Assembly (NCBI GenBank): GCA_905372355.1
Contig: CAJPOT010000017.1
Coordinates: 1 to 34,531 of the forward strand
Source of the DNA: an uncultured Selenomonas sp.
Lineage (GTDB): Bacteria; Bacillota; Negativicutes; Selenomonadales; Selenomonadaceae
Length of the DNA: 34,531 bases
Reading direction: 5' to 3'
This document shows positions 8,867 to 15,647 of this stretch, piece by piece (position 1 is the stretch's first letter; every line of letters starts with the position of its first letter). The notes beneath the pieces were generated by a model. The model was not told where the DNA came from, made no database searches, and saw only the letters and a list, made by a program, of their open reading frames with translations. A program made the translations under genes and the position numbers.

Positions 8867-9313
8867 ATGACGAAGGAAGAATGGAGCGCAGGAGGGCACA
8901 CGGAAGAGCGCGGCGGCGCTTTTGGTCTTGGCGTACCGAACGATGCCTATGCGAAGTATTTCAGCGGGCAGTCGTATCTGAATATCTTGACGCAGAAGGG
9001 GGCGGTCGTGTCGATTTACAATGTGACTTTCGAGCCGTCCTGCCGCAACAACTGGCACATCCACCATGCAAAGAAGGGCGGCGGTCAGATTCTCATCTGC
9101 GTCGCGGGCGAGGGATGGTATCAAGAGGAAGACAAGGAGGCGAGGAGCCTTGCGGTCGGCGATGTCGTGGAGATTCCGCCGAACGTCAAGCATTGGCACG
9201 GCGCGAAGAAAGATAGCTGGTTCAGTCACCTCGCCGTTGAAGTGCCGGGCGAAGAGACGTCGAACGAATGGTGCGAACCTGTGACGGACGAGGCGTACGG
9301 GAAGCTCGAATAA
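8867..9313 (+). CDS. cupin-domain protein
   Basis: 148 residues. The start ATG at 8867 was chosen because GGGAGGA precedes it by 8 bases; an in-frame ATG at 8837 lacks a site. A single cupin barrel is indicated by NNWHIHHAKKGGGQILICV (first metal motif with two histidines) and PPNVKHWHGAKKD (second motif). Cupins of this type lie beside carboxymuconolactone-decarboxylase or aldo/keto reductase genes in many anaerobes; no reaction can be assigned. It probably forms an operon with the aldo/keto reductase upstream. Confidence 0.85.
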   Translation: MTKEEWSAGGHTEERGGAFGLGVPNDAYAKYFSGQSYLNILTQKGAVVSIYNVTFEPSCRNNWHIHHAKKGGGQILICVAGEGWYQEEDKEARSLAVGDVVEIPPNVKHWHGAKKDSWFSHLAVEVPGEETSNEWCEPVTDEAYGKLE

Positions 9314-9373
9314 AGCAGGGCATGGCTTGCGGCGGTTCGCGGTTCAGGGAGGAGCGAAAGAGTATAGAAAGCA

Positions 9374-9391
9374 CCCCTGCATCAGCAGGGG
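9374..9391. terminator. short GC-rich hairpin between convergent genes
   Basis: CCCCTGC (9374-9380) pairs perfectly with GCAGGGG (9385-9391) around a 4-base loop, between the convergent cupin and yafQ genes. No long T run follows on either strand, so termination would be weak; a minus-strand TGCTTTCT follows. Confidence 0.45.
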
Positions 9392-9403
9392 CGGAAGAGA
9401 TGG

Positions 9404-9682
9404 TTAGGTTTGAAACAACTTGGCGTGACTTCCAAGGCGGGCAAGTGAAAGGATCAGCGTGTCCTCCTTGACTTGATAGATGAGCAGCCAGTCAGGCGTG
9501 ATGTGGCATTCGCGATGGTTGCGGAAACTCCCTGTAAGAGCATGATCGCGATGCTGCGCAGGCAGCGGTTCCCGTCGTGCCAAAGTGTCGATGACGTTTT
9601 CAAGCAAGGTGAGGTCACGATGTTGACGAATGGCAGCTTTGAGATCCTTTTTGAATTGTGCGGTCTGCTTAATCTTCAGCAT
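9404..9682 (-). CDS. yafQ: type II toxin, YafQ family mRNA interferase
   Basis: 92 residues. A RelE-fold ribosome-dependent endoribonuclease. The YafQ catalytic pattern is intact: His47 (DHALTG), RECHITPDWLLIY with His60 and Asp64, and LGSHAKLF with His86 and Phe90. These match the known E. coli YafQ residues His50, His63, Asp67, His87 and Phe91 with a small offset. The gene overlaps the 3' end of the antitoxin gene by 14 bases, the normal dinJ-yafQ order. The module sits between the cupin and LysR genes and splits an otherwise related redox locus. Confidence 0.92.
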   Translation of the reverse strand: MLKIKQTAQFKKDLKAAIRQHRDLTLLENVIDTLARREPLPAQHRDHALTGSFRNHRECHITPDWLLIYQVKEDTLILSLARLGSHAKLFQT

Positions 9683-9965
9683 CTACTTCGTCCTTAGCTT
9701 CACGAATCAAGTCGGCAGCACAGAGATATGTTTTCGCAGAGATCTTACCAGCGGCGATGTCGTCAGACTCCTGCAGTGCAGCCAAGGTTTCAGGAGTAAA
9801 GCGAGGTTTTTGTACAGTGAACGGCAGACCTTCATGAAGAAGGATTTGATGAAAAAATATATTCACTGCTTCGGAAGCGGAAAGGCCAAGCATGCGCAAA
9901 GTGTTTTCGACAGAAGTCTTGACTTCGGGTTCAAGGCGTATATGCAATGTTTCTGTTTTTGCCAT
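9669..9965 (-). CDS. dinJ: type II antitoxin, RelB/DinJ family
   Basis: 98 residues from the ATG at 9965, preceded by AAAGGAG with 9 bases spacing; an in-frame ATG seven codons earlier has no site. The N-terminus is a ribbon-helix-helix DNA-binding region (KTETLHIRLEPEV, then LGLSASEAVNIFFHQIL), which binds the operon promoter as in other DinJ proteins. The C-terminal half (FTPETLAALQESDDIAAGK) would neutralise the YafQ toxin encoded immediately downstream. Confidence 0.92.
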   Translation of the reverse strand: MAKTETLHIRLEPEVKTSVENTLRMLGLSASEAVNIFFHQILLHEGLPFTVQKPRFTPETLAALQESDDIAAGKISAKTYLCAADLIREAKDEVDAED

Positions 9966-9986
9966 GCAAATCAGCTCCTTTACCAA

Positions 9987-10015
9987 ATTGTATCATGTTA
10001 GGTACACGAATGCAA
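9987..10015 (-). promoter_or_regulatory. promoter of the dinJ-yafQ module
   Basis: On the minus strand a -35 TTGCAT (10015-10010) and a -10 TACAAT (9992-9987) are separated by exactly 17 bases, 21 bases upstream of the dinJ start codon. Confidence 0.6.
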
Positions 10016-10049
10016 AGAAGGTGGAAAAGATATTTGCATGGCGGCTTTT

Positions 10050-10910
10050 TCATGCAATCGTCTTTTCCGTCACTTTGTCGAATAGCCTGCGATACTTCGG
10101 CAGGTCTTCCTTCAGGCACACGAGCCAGTAGTCCGTGTGGCATTCGGGGTCGGCGAGCGGTACACAGATGCGGCCTTCGATCGCTTCGCCTCGCGCGATG
10201 AAGTAGCCGGACTGAAAAATCGGATAGGGGGAGTTCGCGGCGAGTTCGGTGAGCGTCGTGCGCTCTTCCTGCATGAGATAGCGCGTTTGCGGCGTCTTTT
10301 CGTGCACGGCTTTCATCCAGAAGCCGACGCGGTTGAGGAGCAGCAGCGTTTCGCCTTTGAGATGATCGAGATGAAGGCGGGGATGAAAGGCGAGCGGGCT
10401 CGTCGTGGGCAGCGAGAGAAAGAGATCTTCGTGCCCGCATTTTTTTGCATGGAAGACGGTTGCATCCTCGGGCGGCGTATGCGTGACGGCAAGCTGATAT
10501 GTGCGGTCGAGGAGTTTCGCAAAGAAGTCGGCGTCGTCCTTCATATCGGCGGAAAGCGTCATGCCGTCGAATACGTTGTTCAGAAGCGGGGTCAGAACGA
10601 TCTGCGGCAGGGGCGAGCAGAAGGCGATGGAAATGGTGCGCAGACTGCGCTCGTAGGCGCGCAGACGCTCCGTCATGTCGGCGGTCTCCTGCAGGATGCG
10701 GCGCGCATGGCGTACAGCGAGTTCGCCGACTTCGTTCAGCGCCAAATGGTTCTTGCTGCGTGCAAACAGCGAAAGGCCAAGCTCTTCCTCGAGTTTCTTC
10801 ATGGTGCGCGTTACAGCAGGCTGCGACGTATGCAGCTTCTCCGCCGCTGCCGACAGCGTGCCGCAGTCGGCAAAAGCGACGAGCTGGGCGAGCATAGACA
10901 TTTCGAGCAT
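10050..10910 (-). CDS. LysR-family transcriptional regulator
   Basis: 286 residues. The start ATG at 10910 follows GGAGGT with 5 bases spacing; the longer open frame upstream runs through the divergent promoter and is not used. The N-terminal winged helix-turn-helix is clear (QLVAFADCGTLSAAAEKLHT then SQPAVTRTMKKLEEELGLSL, residues ~8-47). The rest is an effector-binding domain. It is divergent from the flavodoxin gene, and a 29-base block in the intergenic space recurs before the aldo/keto reductase gene, so both are its likely targets. An inverted repeat TTGCATG/CATGCAA (10034-10040 with 10051-10057) overlaps the stop codon and may act as a weak terminator. Confidence 0.92.
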   Translation of the reverse strand: MLEMSMLAQLVAFADCGTLSAAAEKLHTSQPAVTRTMKKLEEELGLSLFARSKNHLALNEVGELAVRHARRILQETADMTERLRAYERSLRTISIAFCSPLPQIVLTPLLNNVFDGMTLSADMKDDADFFAKLLDRTYQLAVTHTPPEDATVFHAKKCGHEDLFLSLPTTSPLAFHPRLHLDHLKGETLLLLNRVGFWMKAVHEKTPQTRYLMQEERTTLTELAANSPYPIFQSGYFIARGEAIEGRICVPLADPECHTDYWLVCLKEDLPKYRRLFDKVTEKTIA

Positions 10911-10959
10911 GTTGCACCTCCGAGATCTTGACGTACATGTTTCACTATGCGCACAGCGG

Positions 10960-11011
10960 ATAACAGATGTCGTTATTGGCATTGTACATGATTCAGAGGT
11001 TCTTGTAAAAT
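10960..11011 (+). promoter_or_regulatory. promoter and putative LysR-type operator of the flavodoxin gene
   Basis: ATAACAGAT (10960-10968) and ATTGGCATTGTACA (10975-10988) precede a -10 TAAAAT at 11006-11011. The -35 TTGTAC is at 10982-10987 with an 18-base spacer. This copies the block at 7876-7927. It lies between the LysR gene and its divergent neighbour, the usual place for a LysR binding site. Confidence 0.7.
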
Positions 11012-11053
11012 GAATGATGAAGCTGTTGGATAAGAAAAGGAGGATGAAAATAT

Positions 11054-11670
11054 ATGTGCAAGAGAAAAATTGCAGCATCCTTTCTGACGGTTGTCTGTGC
11101 GCTGCTGTTTGCAGCGTGTGGGAGCAATGCGGCAAACGGCGCAGATGCGCAGGAGGCAGCTGCAATACCGAGACAGAAAGAGCTGGCGAGCAAGGCGATC
11201 GTCGTCTATTACTCGGCGACGGGGCGCACGAAGGAAGCGGCGGAGGCGGTCGCGGCTGCCGTCCGGGCGGATATCTTTGCACTCGAACCGCAAGAGCCGA
11301 TCTCAATTACCGTGACGAAGGAAGCCGCGTCGTGCGCGAGCACAACGACCCTGCGCGCCATACGTCTCTTGTGCAGGAGACCCCCGTGCGCTTTGCGGAT
11401 GCCGATGTCATATTTCTTGGATACCCCATTTGGTGGGGTGATGCCTCGTGGGTGGTTGAGGATTTTGTCCGGCACAACGATTTTACGGGCAAGACAGTTA
11501 TCCCGTTTGCGACATCGTACTCTTCGCCCCTCGGCGCAAGTGCAGAGCATCTTGCTGAAATAGCGGGTACGGGAAACTGGCAGGAGGGTATATGCTTTGA
11601 TCAAGGCATGACAAAAGAAAAGGTTATGGATTGGGCAAAAAGTCTCCATCTGAATGCGATGAGGCAATGA
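11054..11670 (+). pseudogene. flavodoxin-like lipoprotein, frameshifted
   Basis: The N-terminal part, from ATG 11054 behind AAGGAGG, encodes a lipoprotein signal with lipobox FAAC (Cys22), then KAIVVYYSATGRTKEAAEAV, the flavodoxin phosphate-binding loop. About 80 codons in, after ALEPQEP (near 11298), homology moves to another frame: ADLNYRDEGSRVVREHNDPA, then DVIFLGYPIWWGDASWVVEDF and a normal C-terminus ending at 11670. Family members normally have a few residues between these two parts, so a small deletion not divisible by three has probably occurred. It would encode an exported FMN protein for electron transfer. Unless the base call is wrong, no full-length protein can be made. Confidence 0.8.
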
Positions 11671-11693
11671 GGCCGTGCGCGTTCTGTTCGTGA

Positions 11694-11861
11694 TCGGCAG
11701 CCCGCATCATACCGCTGCTCCACGCCGCGGCGCTTTCGAGTGTGCCGGGTGACTTCACAGGCTCGGCGGTGATCATCGCCGCTTTCGCCTTCTTCGCCGC
11801 CGTCATGGCATTCAATGCGAACAAAGTGCAGCACAGGACGGTTTCTGCGATGCAGGAGTGA
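11694..11861 (+). pseudogene. remnant of a membrane-protein C-terminus
   Basis: An open stretch of 55 codons without its own start or ribosome site. It encodes a probable transmembrane helix (GSAVIIAAFAFFAAVMAFNA) followed by a basic tail and a stop, and a good terminator follows 20 bases later. This looks like the last helix of a deleted transporter-type gene. No family can be named. Confidence 0.35.
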
Positions 11862-11880
11862 TATGTTCTAATAGCAAGAA

Positions 11881-11910
11881 AGCGCAGTGCAGCTTGGCAC
11901 TGTGCTTTTT
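11881..11910 (+). terminator. Rho-independent terminator
   Basis: A 10-bp stem (11881-11890 with 11897-11906, one G-T pair), a 6-base loop and a TTTTT run ending at 11910. It closes the flavodoxin/remnant region. Confidence 0.8.
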
Positions 11911-11918
11911 GCATGCGC

Positions 11919-11960
11919 TTGATTGTATGTCCTGAAAGGAATATAATCAAACTATAGTTT
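11919..11960 (+). promoter_or_regulatory. promoter with palindromic operator candidate
   Basis: -35 TTGATT (11919-11924), a 17-base spacer and -10 TATAAT (11942-11947). The perfect 12-base palindrome AAACTATAGTTT (11949-11960) covers the expected transcription start, a good repressor-site position. A 7-bp hairpin (TCGCCAG/CTGGCGA, about 11980-11997) lies just before the downstream start codon. Confidence 0.6.
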
Positions 11961-12001
11961 ATAGGAATCGCTGCTTCGTCGCCAGGCGTCTGGCGAAGTG
12001 A

Positions 12002-12591
12002 ATGGAGATCGTAAGAAAGGCGGGTGCATCTCATGCCGGAGTGGGTTCGGGCGATACATGCCATAACTGCGGCGGGGCGATGTACTCCGAGCAGAAGGCG
12101 GCGGCGTATGTCTGCACCTTCTGCGGTACGGAGGTATCGTGGACGGACGCACCGGTCTTCTGGGGGTCGCCGATTGCGTTCCGCCATAAACCCGTGCAGA
12201 TCGTGGATGGGGCGATGAAGCTCGGAGCGGTGGAGGTGATGTGGGAGGTCGACGCGCACGACAAGGGCTGCCTCAGCCAGCACTACCGCCAAAAGAGCGT
12301 CGAAGAGAAGCTCGCGCTCTGTTCCTTCTGCCCGTCTACGTTCTGGATCGACGCGCAGAAGACGGGGAAGGTGCGCGGCAGGTGCGCATCGCAGTGAACG
12401 GGCAGACGGGAAAGGCTGCCGCGCTCTTCTATCGGTATGGGCAAGAGGAGCGCTATGTGACGGACGCGCCTTCCCGGCTGCAGCCGATGTCGACGGAGCA
12501 CACCGTCCGCACGCCGCCCGTTGCGGTGAAGCGCGTCGGATCGCCGTTCCTGTACCGTGTCACGACGCTTGCCGAGGCGACGGAAGGATAA
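12002..12591 (+). pseudogene. TFIIB-type zinc-ribbon protein, frameshifted
   Basis: Frame one begins at ATG 12002 with no clear ribosome site. It contains a zinc ribbon (CHNCGGAMYSEQ then YVCTFCGTEVSW) and a second Cys pair (LALCSFCPSTFW), then stops at 12397 after 131 codons. Just upstream of that stop, another frame continues with RIAVNGQTGKAAALFYRYGQ, a segment found at the end of TFIIB-type zinc-ribbon proteins, and runs to 12591. The gene therefore looks split by a frameshift between about 12360 and 12390. Function unknown; such proteins are thought to bind metal or nucleic acid. If the frameshift is not real, the product would be a single ~196-residue protein. Confidence 0.6.
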
Positions 12592-12752
12592 GGAAGCACT
12601 GATAAATTCAGCCACCCATCTTCACACATCTGCACTGTCCTCTCGTCGTCGACAAATCCTCGACGTAGCACCGCTACGCCTGTGGTTTGTCTCCTCGATA
12701 GATACAGCGCATCTGTGCAAATCTGGGCGACCTCATTTTATCAGCGCTTCCA
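12592..12752. repeat. 161-bp imperfect palindrome, MITE-like
   Basis: The ends GGAAGCACTGATAAA and TTTATCAGCGCTTCC are near-perfect inverted repeats. Pairing continues inward with mismatches (CACATCTGCAC with GCGCATCTGTG; GACAAATCC with GGTTTGTC) to a central CGTAGC/GCTACG hairpin at about 12664-12682. The element begins directly after the stop codon of the zinc-ribbon frame and has ATA on both flanks. It contains no gene. The structure suggests a small non-autonomous mobile element or a large RNA hairpin. Confidence 0.6.
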
Positions 12753-12820
12753 TAAAGCTGACGACGTTCGCCCGCCTATGGACGCATCGAAAATAATTTC
12801 CACGATATTCCTGTTTCCGT

Positions 12821-12849
12821 AAGACAAAGTGACAGAAAAGTTGTATAAT
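12821..12849 (+). promoter_or_regulatory. promoter of the aspartase gene
   Basis: A perfect -10 TATAAT at 12844-12849 with a weaker -35 AAGACA at 12821-12826, spacer 17, 48 bases before the start codon. Confidence 0.55.
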
Positions 12850-12897
12850 GTATACAAGAGATAGACGGTTCGGACAAAAGGAAAGGGCGGGATTGCA

Positions 12898-14289
12898 ATG
12901 CGGAAAGAACATGATTTTCTCGGCGAACTTGAGGTGCCGGATGAGGCGTATTACGGCGTGCAGACGCTGCGTGCCATAGAGAATTTCAGCATCACGGGCA
13001 GTCGGCTCGACGTCGACTTCATCCAGGCGCTCGCGAAGGTGAAGAAGGCGGCGGCGCAGGCGAACATGGAGACAGGGCGCCTCGAAAAGCGCATCGGCAA
13101 CGCGCTCGTCGAGGCGGCGGAGGAGATCATCGACGGCAAATTCATCGACCAGTTCCCCGTTGACCCGATTCAGGGCGGCGCGGGCACATCGATCAACATG
13201 AATATGAACGAAGTCTTGTCGAACCGCGCGCTTGAAATCATCGGCGAGCCGAAGGGCAGCTATGACATCATCTCGCCGAACAATCATGCCAATATGGCGC
13301 AGTCGACGAACGACGCTTTTCCGACGGCGATCAAGGTCTGTCTGACGCACAAGGGACACAAGCTGACGGTGGCGCTCGACTATCTGGCGACGGAGCTGGA
13401 AAAGAAGGCGGAGGAGTACAAGGACATCCTGAAGATGGCGCGCACGCACCTGCAGGATGCCGTGCCGATCACTCTGGGGCAGGAGATGGGCTCCTATGCG
13501 TCCGCCGTGCGCCGCAGCATCAAGCGCGTCGGCTGGTCGATGGACAGCATCCGCCTCATCAATATGGGCGGCACGGCGGTCGGCACGGGACTCAATGCCG
13601 AGCCGGCCTACATCAAGGCGGTCGCGCGCAAGCTGCGCGAGATTACGGGTGAGAATTTCGAGACGTCGACGAACATCATCGACGCGACGAACAATACGGA
13701 CGGCTTCGTTGACGTGTCGTCCGCGCTCAAGAACACCGCGCTCGTGCTCATCAAGATGGCGAACGACTTCCGTCTCATGGCGTCGGGACCGCGCTGCGGG
13801 CTCAACGAGCTGAATTTGCCGAAGCGCCAGCCCGGCTCCTCCATCATGCCAGGCAAGGTAAATCCCGTCATCGCCGAGGTACTCGACCAGGCATGCTATC
13901 AGGTCATCGGCAACGATCTCGCCGTATCGTTCGGCGTCGAGAACGGGCAGTTCGAGCTGAATGTCATGGAGCCGATCATGGCGTACAACCTTTTCAACTC
14001 GATGAACTACCTGACAAATGCCGTGCGCACCTTCGTCGACAAGCTGCTCATCGGCCTTGAGCCGAATCGCGAGCAGTGTCAGCAGTGGGTCGATCGCAGC
14101 GTGGGCGTCGTCACGGCGCTCCTGCCGCATATCGGCTACGAGCAGTCGGCGATTCTTGCGAAGGAAGCCTATACGACAGGCAGGCCGATTCGAGAGGTCA
14201 TCTTGGAAAAGAAGCTCCTGACGAAAGAGCAGCTCGACCACATCATGTCGCCCGAGCAGATGACGCATCCGGGCATTACGCACGAGTGA
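12898..14289 (+). CDS. aspA: aspartate ammonia-lyase
   Basis: 463 residues. It deaminates L-aspartate to fumarate, feeding anaerobic fumarate metabolism. The superfamily signature GSSIMPGKVNP is at residues 313-323, carrying the catalytic serine loop, and is followed by VIAEVLDQ as in aspartases rather than TQCEA as in fumarase C. Other class II lyase blocks include SPNNHANMAQSTNDAFPTAI, ARTHLQDAVPITLGQE and GGTAVGTGLNAEP. The start ATG lies behind AAAGGGCGGG. Length is normal for the family. It has its own promoter and no obvious operon partner. Confidence 0.93.
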   Translation: MRKEHDFLGELEVPDEAYYGVQTLRAIENFSITGSRLDVDFIQALAKVKKAAAQANMETGRLEKRIGNALVEAAEEIIDGKFIDQFPVDPIQGGAGTSINMNMNEVLSNRALEIIGEPKGSYDIISPNNHANMAQSTNDAFPTAIKVCLTHKGHKLTVALDYLATELEKKAEEYKDILKMARTHLQDAVPITLGQEMGSYASAVRRSIKRVGWSMDSIRLINMGGTAVGTGLNAEPAYIKAVARKLREITGENFETSTNIIDATNNTDGFVDVSSALKNTALVLIKMANDFRLMASGPRCGLNELNLPKRQPGSSIMPGKVNPVIAEVLDQACYQVIGNDLAVSFGVENGQFELNVMEPIMAYNLFNSMNYLTNAVRTFVDKLLIGLEPNREQCQQWVDRSVGVVTALLPHIGYEQSAILAKEAYTTGRPIREVILEKKLLTKEQLDHIMSPEQMTHPGITHE

Positions 14290-14374
14290 GGGAATATAGG
14301 GAAAGGCCGTGGGTTTATGCCGTCGCCTGAAAGTGTCGATAATATGAGAGATGTACAGTAAAGGAGGCGTTTGC

Positions 14375-14755
14375 ATGAAACGGATTTTTCTGGCCGTCGT
14401 TTTTGCCTTGTTCGCTCAAGTTTTATGGATGCCGCAGACCTTTGCCCAAGATATTTGGGCAACCTCCTATGATGGCAAGGACATCTACGTCGTGACGGAA
14501 ACCCTGGAGAAAGAGCGGATTCCGACAGGCAATGCCACCAGCTATCGCGGGATGGTGAAGTTCGTGCACGGCGATGCGCTGCAGAACACGGCGCAATACT
14601 TGTACAAAGCGAGCGAAGACGGTGTGTTTCTGTCGATCGACGGCGGCGCCTTTTTCCGACTCGGCGGAGATTTTGACGGCGTTCCAGAGAGATATGCACA
14701 CTACATGGCGGTCTATGATACCATGTGGAAGACGCTGAGGAACAACAGAAACTGA
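14375..14755 (+). CDS. small secreted protein of unknown function
   Basis: 126 residues from an ATG behind AAAGGAGGCGTTTGC, 85 bases after the aspartase stop. A signal peptide is evident (basic MKR, hydrophobic IFLAVVFALFAQVLW, cleavage expected after QTFA near residue 25). The mature part begins QDIWATSYDGKDIYVVTETL and includes RGMVKFVHGDALQNTAQYLY and DGVFLSIDGGAFFRLGG. I recognise no family. It is followed by a strong terminator. It could share the aspartase transcript, since no terminator lies between them. Confidence 0.75.
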   Translation: MKRIFLAVVFALFAQVLWMPQTFAQDIWATSYDGKDIYVVTETLEKERIPTGNATSYRGMVKFVHGDALQNTAQYLYKASEDGVFLSIDGGAFFRLGGDFDGVPERYAHYMAVYDTMWKTLRNNRN

Positions 14756-14761
14756 AAATCG

Positions 14762-14815
14762 TATCCCCTTTGTTTGCCTACAAGGTGCAGTCTAGAAACA
14801 AAGGGGATATTTTTT
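14762..14815 (+). terminator. Rho-independent terminator
   Basis: A perfect 14-bp stem (14762-14775 with 14796-14809) and a 20-base loop are followed by TTTTTT at 14810-14815. Confidence 0.9.
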
Positions 14816-14826
14816 GAATTGCAATA

Positions 14827-14855
14827 TTGCATGAGATGCGTCATTGACGTATAAT
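14827..14855 (+). promoter_or_regulatory. promoter of the HigBA-like module
   Basis: -10 TATAAT at 14850-14855 and a weak -35 TTGCAT at 14827-14832, spacer 17. The toxin ATG at 14862 is only 6 bases past the -10, so the transcript may start at or next to the start codon. Confidence 0.5.
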
Positions 14856-14861
14856 AAAGAT

Positions 14862-15254
14862 ATGAAGAATGAAGTGATTCCTCAAGTGCTCGTTGAAACG
14901 ATGCCATATCAACGAGCAGTTGAAAAAATATGGGATATAGAAACTCAGATGGAGTTCAAGCTATATATCGGACTGAATCCATACAGTGGTAATCTGATTC
15001 CCGGAACGGGCGGCATACGGAAGATTCGCTGGCAGGGCTCTGGAAGAGGAAAACGCGGTGGTGCCCGTGTGATCTGCTATGTCTATAATGAGAGTCAGCC
15101 GATTTATCTGTTGTATGCCTATCCGAAAAATGTCCAGGTTGATTTAACCGAAGACGAGAAAAGAGTATTGCGGGATATTGTAGAAGAGATGAAAGCGGTT
15201 TTTCACAGGAAGGAGGAGCAGCATGGAGCCGATGATGTCAGATGCGGCAAGTGA
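14862..15254 (+). CDS. type II toxin, RelE/HigB-like
   Basis: 130 residues from ATG 14862; an in-frame TTG at 14844 lies inside the promoter. The core FKLYIGLNPYSGNLIPGTGG, IRKIRWQGSGRGKRGGARVI, CYVYNESQPIYLLYAYPKN matches the RelE-like toxins of the HigB/YhjJ sort that are encoded ahead of their antitoxins. These cut mRNA on the ribosome. The gene overlaps the following antitoxin gene by 32 bases. There is almost no Shine-Dalgarno sequence. Base composition is more AT-rich than the neighbouring metabolic genes. Confidence 0.85.
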   Translation: MKNEVIPQVLVETMPYQRAVEKIWDIETQMEFKLYIGLNPYSGNLIPGTGGIRKIRWQGSGRGKRGGARVICYVYNESQPIYLLYAYPKNVQVDLTEDEKRVLRDIVEEMKAVFHRKEEQHGADDVRCGK

Positions 15255-15522
15255 AATTCTTGAAGGCTTGCAGGAGGCGCTGCTGGATGCGCAAGGCAGT
15301 ATCGTGGAAGGCTTGAAAAAAAGCGTCGTATATCGCATAGAACCTCAGGCGGTGAGAAAGCGTCTGGCGATGTCACAACAAGAGTTCTCGCGAGCCTTCG
15401 GGATTCCTTTGGCAACCTTGCAGAATTGGGAGCAGGGACGCAGGCAGCTCGATGCTACGGCGGTGTCGTATTTGAGAACGATTGCGCGATTTCCAAAAGA
15501 AGCCATGGCGGCTCAGATGTGA
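15223..15522 (+). CDS. XRE-family antitoxin (HigA/NadS-like)
   Basis: 99 residues, start behind AGGAGGAGC within the toxin gene. The C-terminal half is a Cro/CI-type helix-turn-helix: VRKRLAMSQQEFSRAFGIPL then ATLQNWEQGRRQLDATAVSY. The N-terminal part (ASEILEGLQEALLDAQGS) would contact the toxin and is typical of the group. The final codons (EAMAAQM-stop) are embedded in the terminator stem at 15495-15542. Confidence 0.9.
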   Translation: MEPMMSDAASEILEGLQEALLDAQGSIVEGLKKSVVYRIEPQAVRKRLAMSQQEFSRAFGIPLATLQNWEQGRRQLDATAVSYLRTIARFPKEAMAAQM

Positions 15523-15542
15523 GCCGCCATGGCTTCTTTTTT
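15495..15542 (+). terminator. Rho-independent terminator overlapping the antitoxin 3' end
   Basis: A perfect 20-bp stem (15495-15514 with 15521-15540), loop AGATGT containing part of the last codons, and a T run to 15542. The antitoxin stop codon (15520-15522) is inside the structure. Confidence 0.9.
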
Positions 15543-15545
15543 ACT

Positions 15546-15647
15546 ATGAAAGTCCAAGAAGTCAAGCCCGAAGGGCGCAGACCGATTGGCTCTTTCATGT
15601 AAGGGCGGCGCACAATGTCCACAAAGTGGACGTTTGTGCGTGTAGTT
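15546..15647 (+). repeat. dispersed 102-bp repeat, copy 1
   Basis: The block starts ATGAAAGTCCAAGAAGTCAA and ends in the hairpin CGCACAATGTCCAC / GTGGACGTTTGTGCG. It matches copy 3 (27905-28006, opposite strand, same length) at about four of five positions by eye. Its first ~60 bases also match copy 2 at 22958. It lies between the antitoxin terminator and the convergent radical SAM gene, touching that gene's stop codon. Confidence 0.8.

Noticed and set aside
12898..14289. Fumarase class II in place of aspartase
   Set aside because: After GSSIMPGKVNP the sequence reads VIAEVLDQ, as in aspartases, not the TQCEA of fumarase C.
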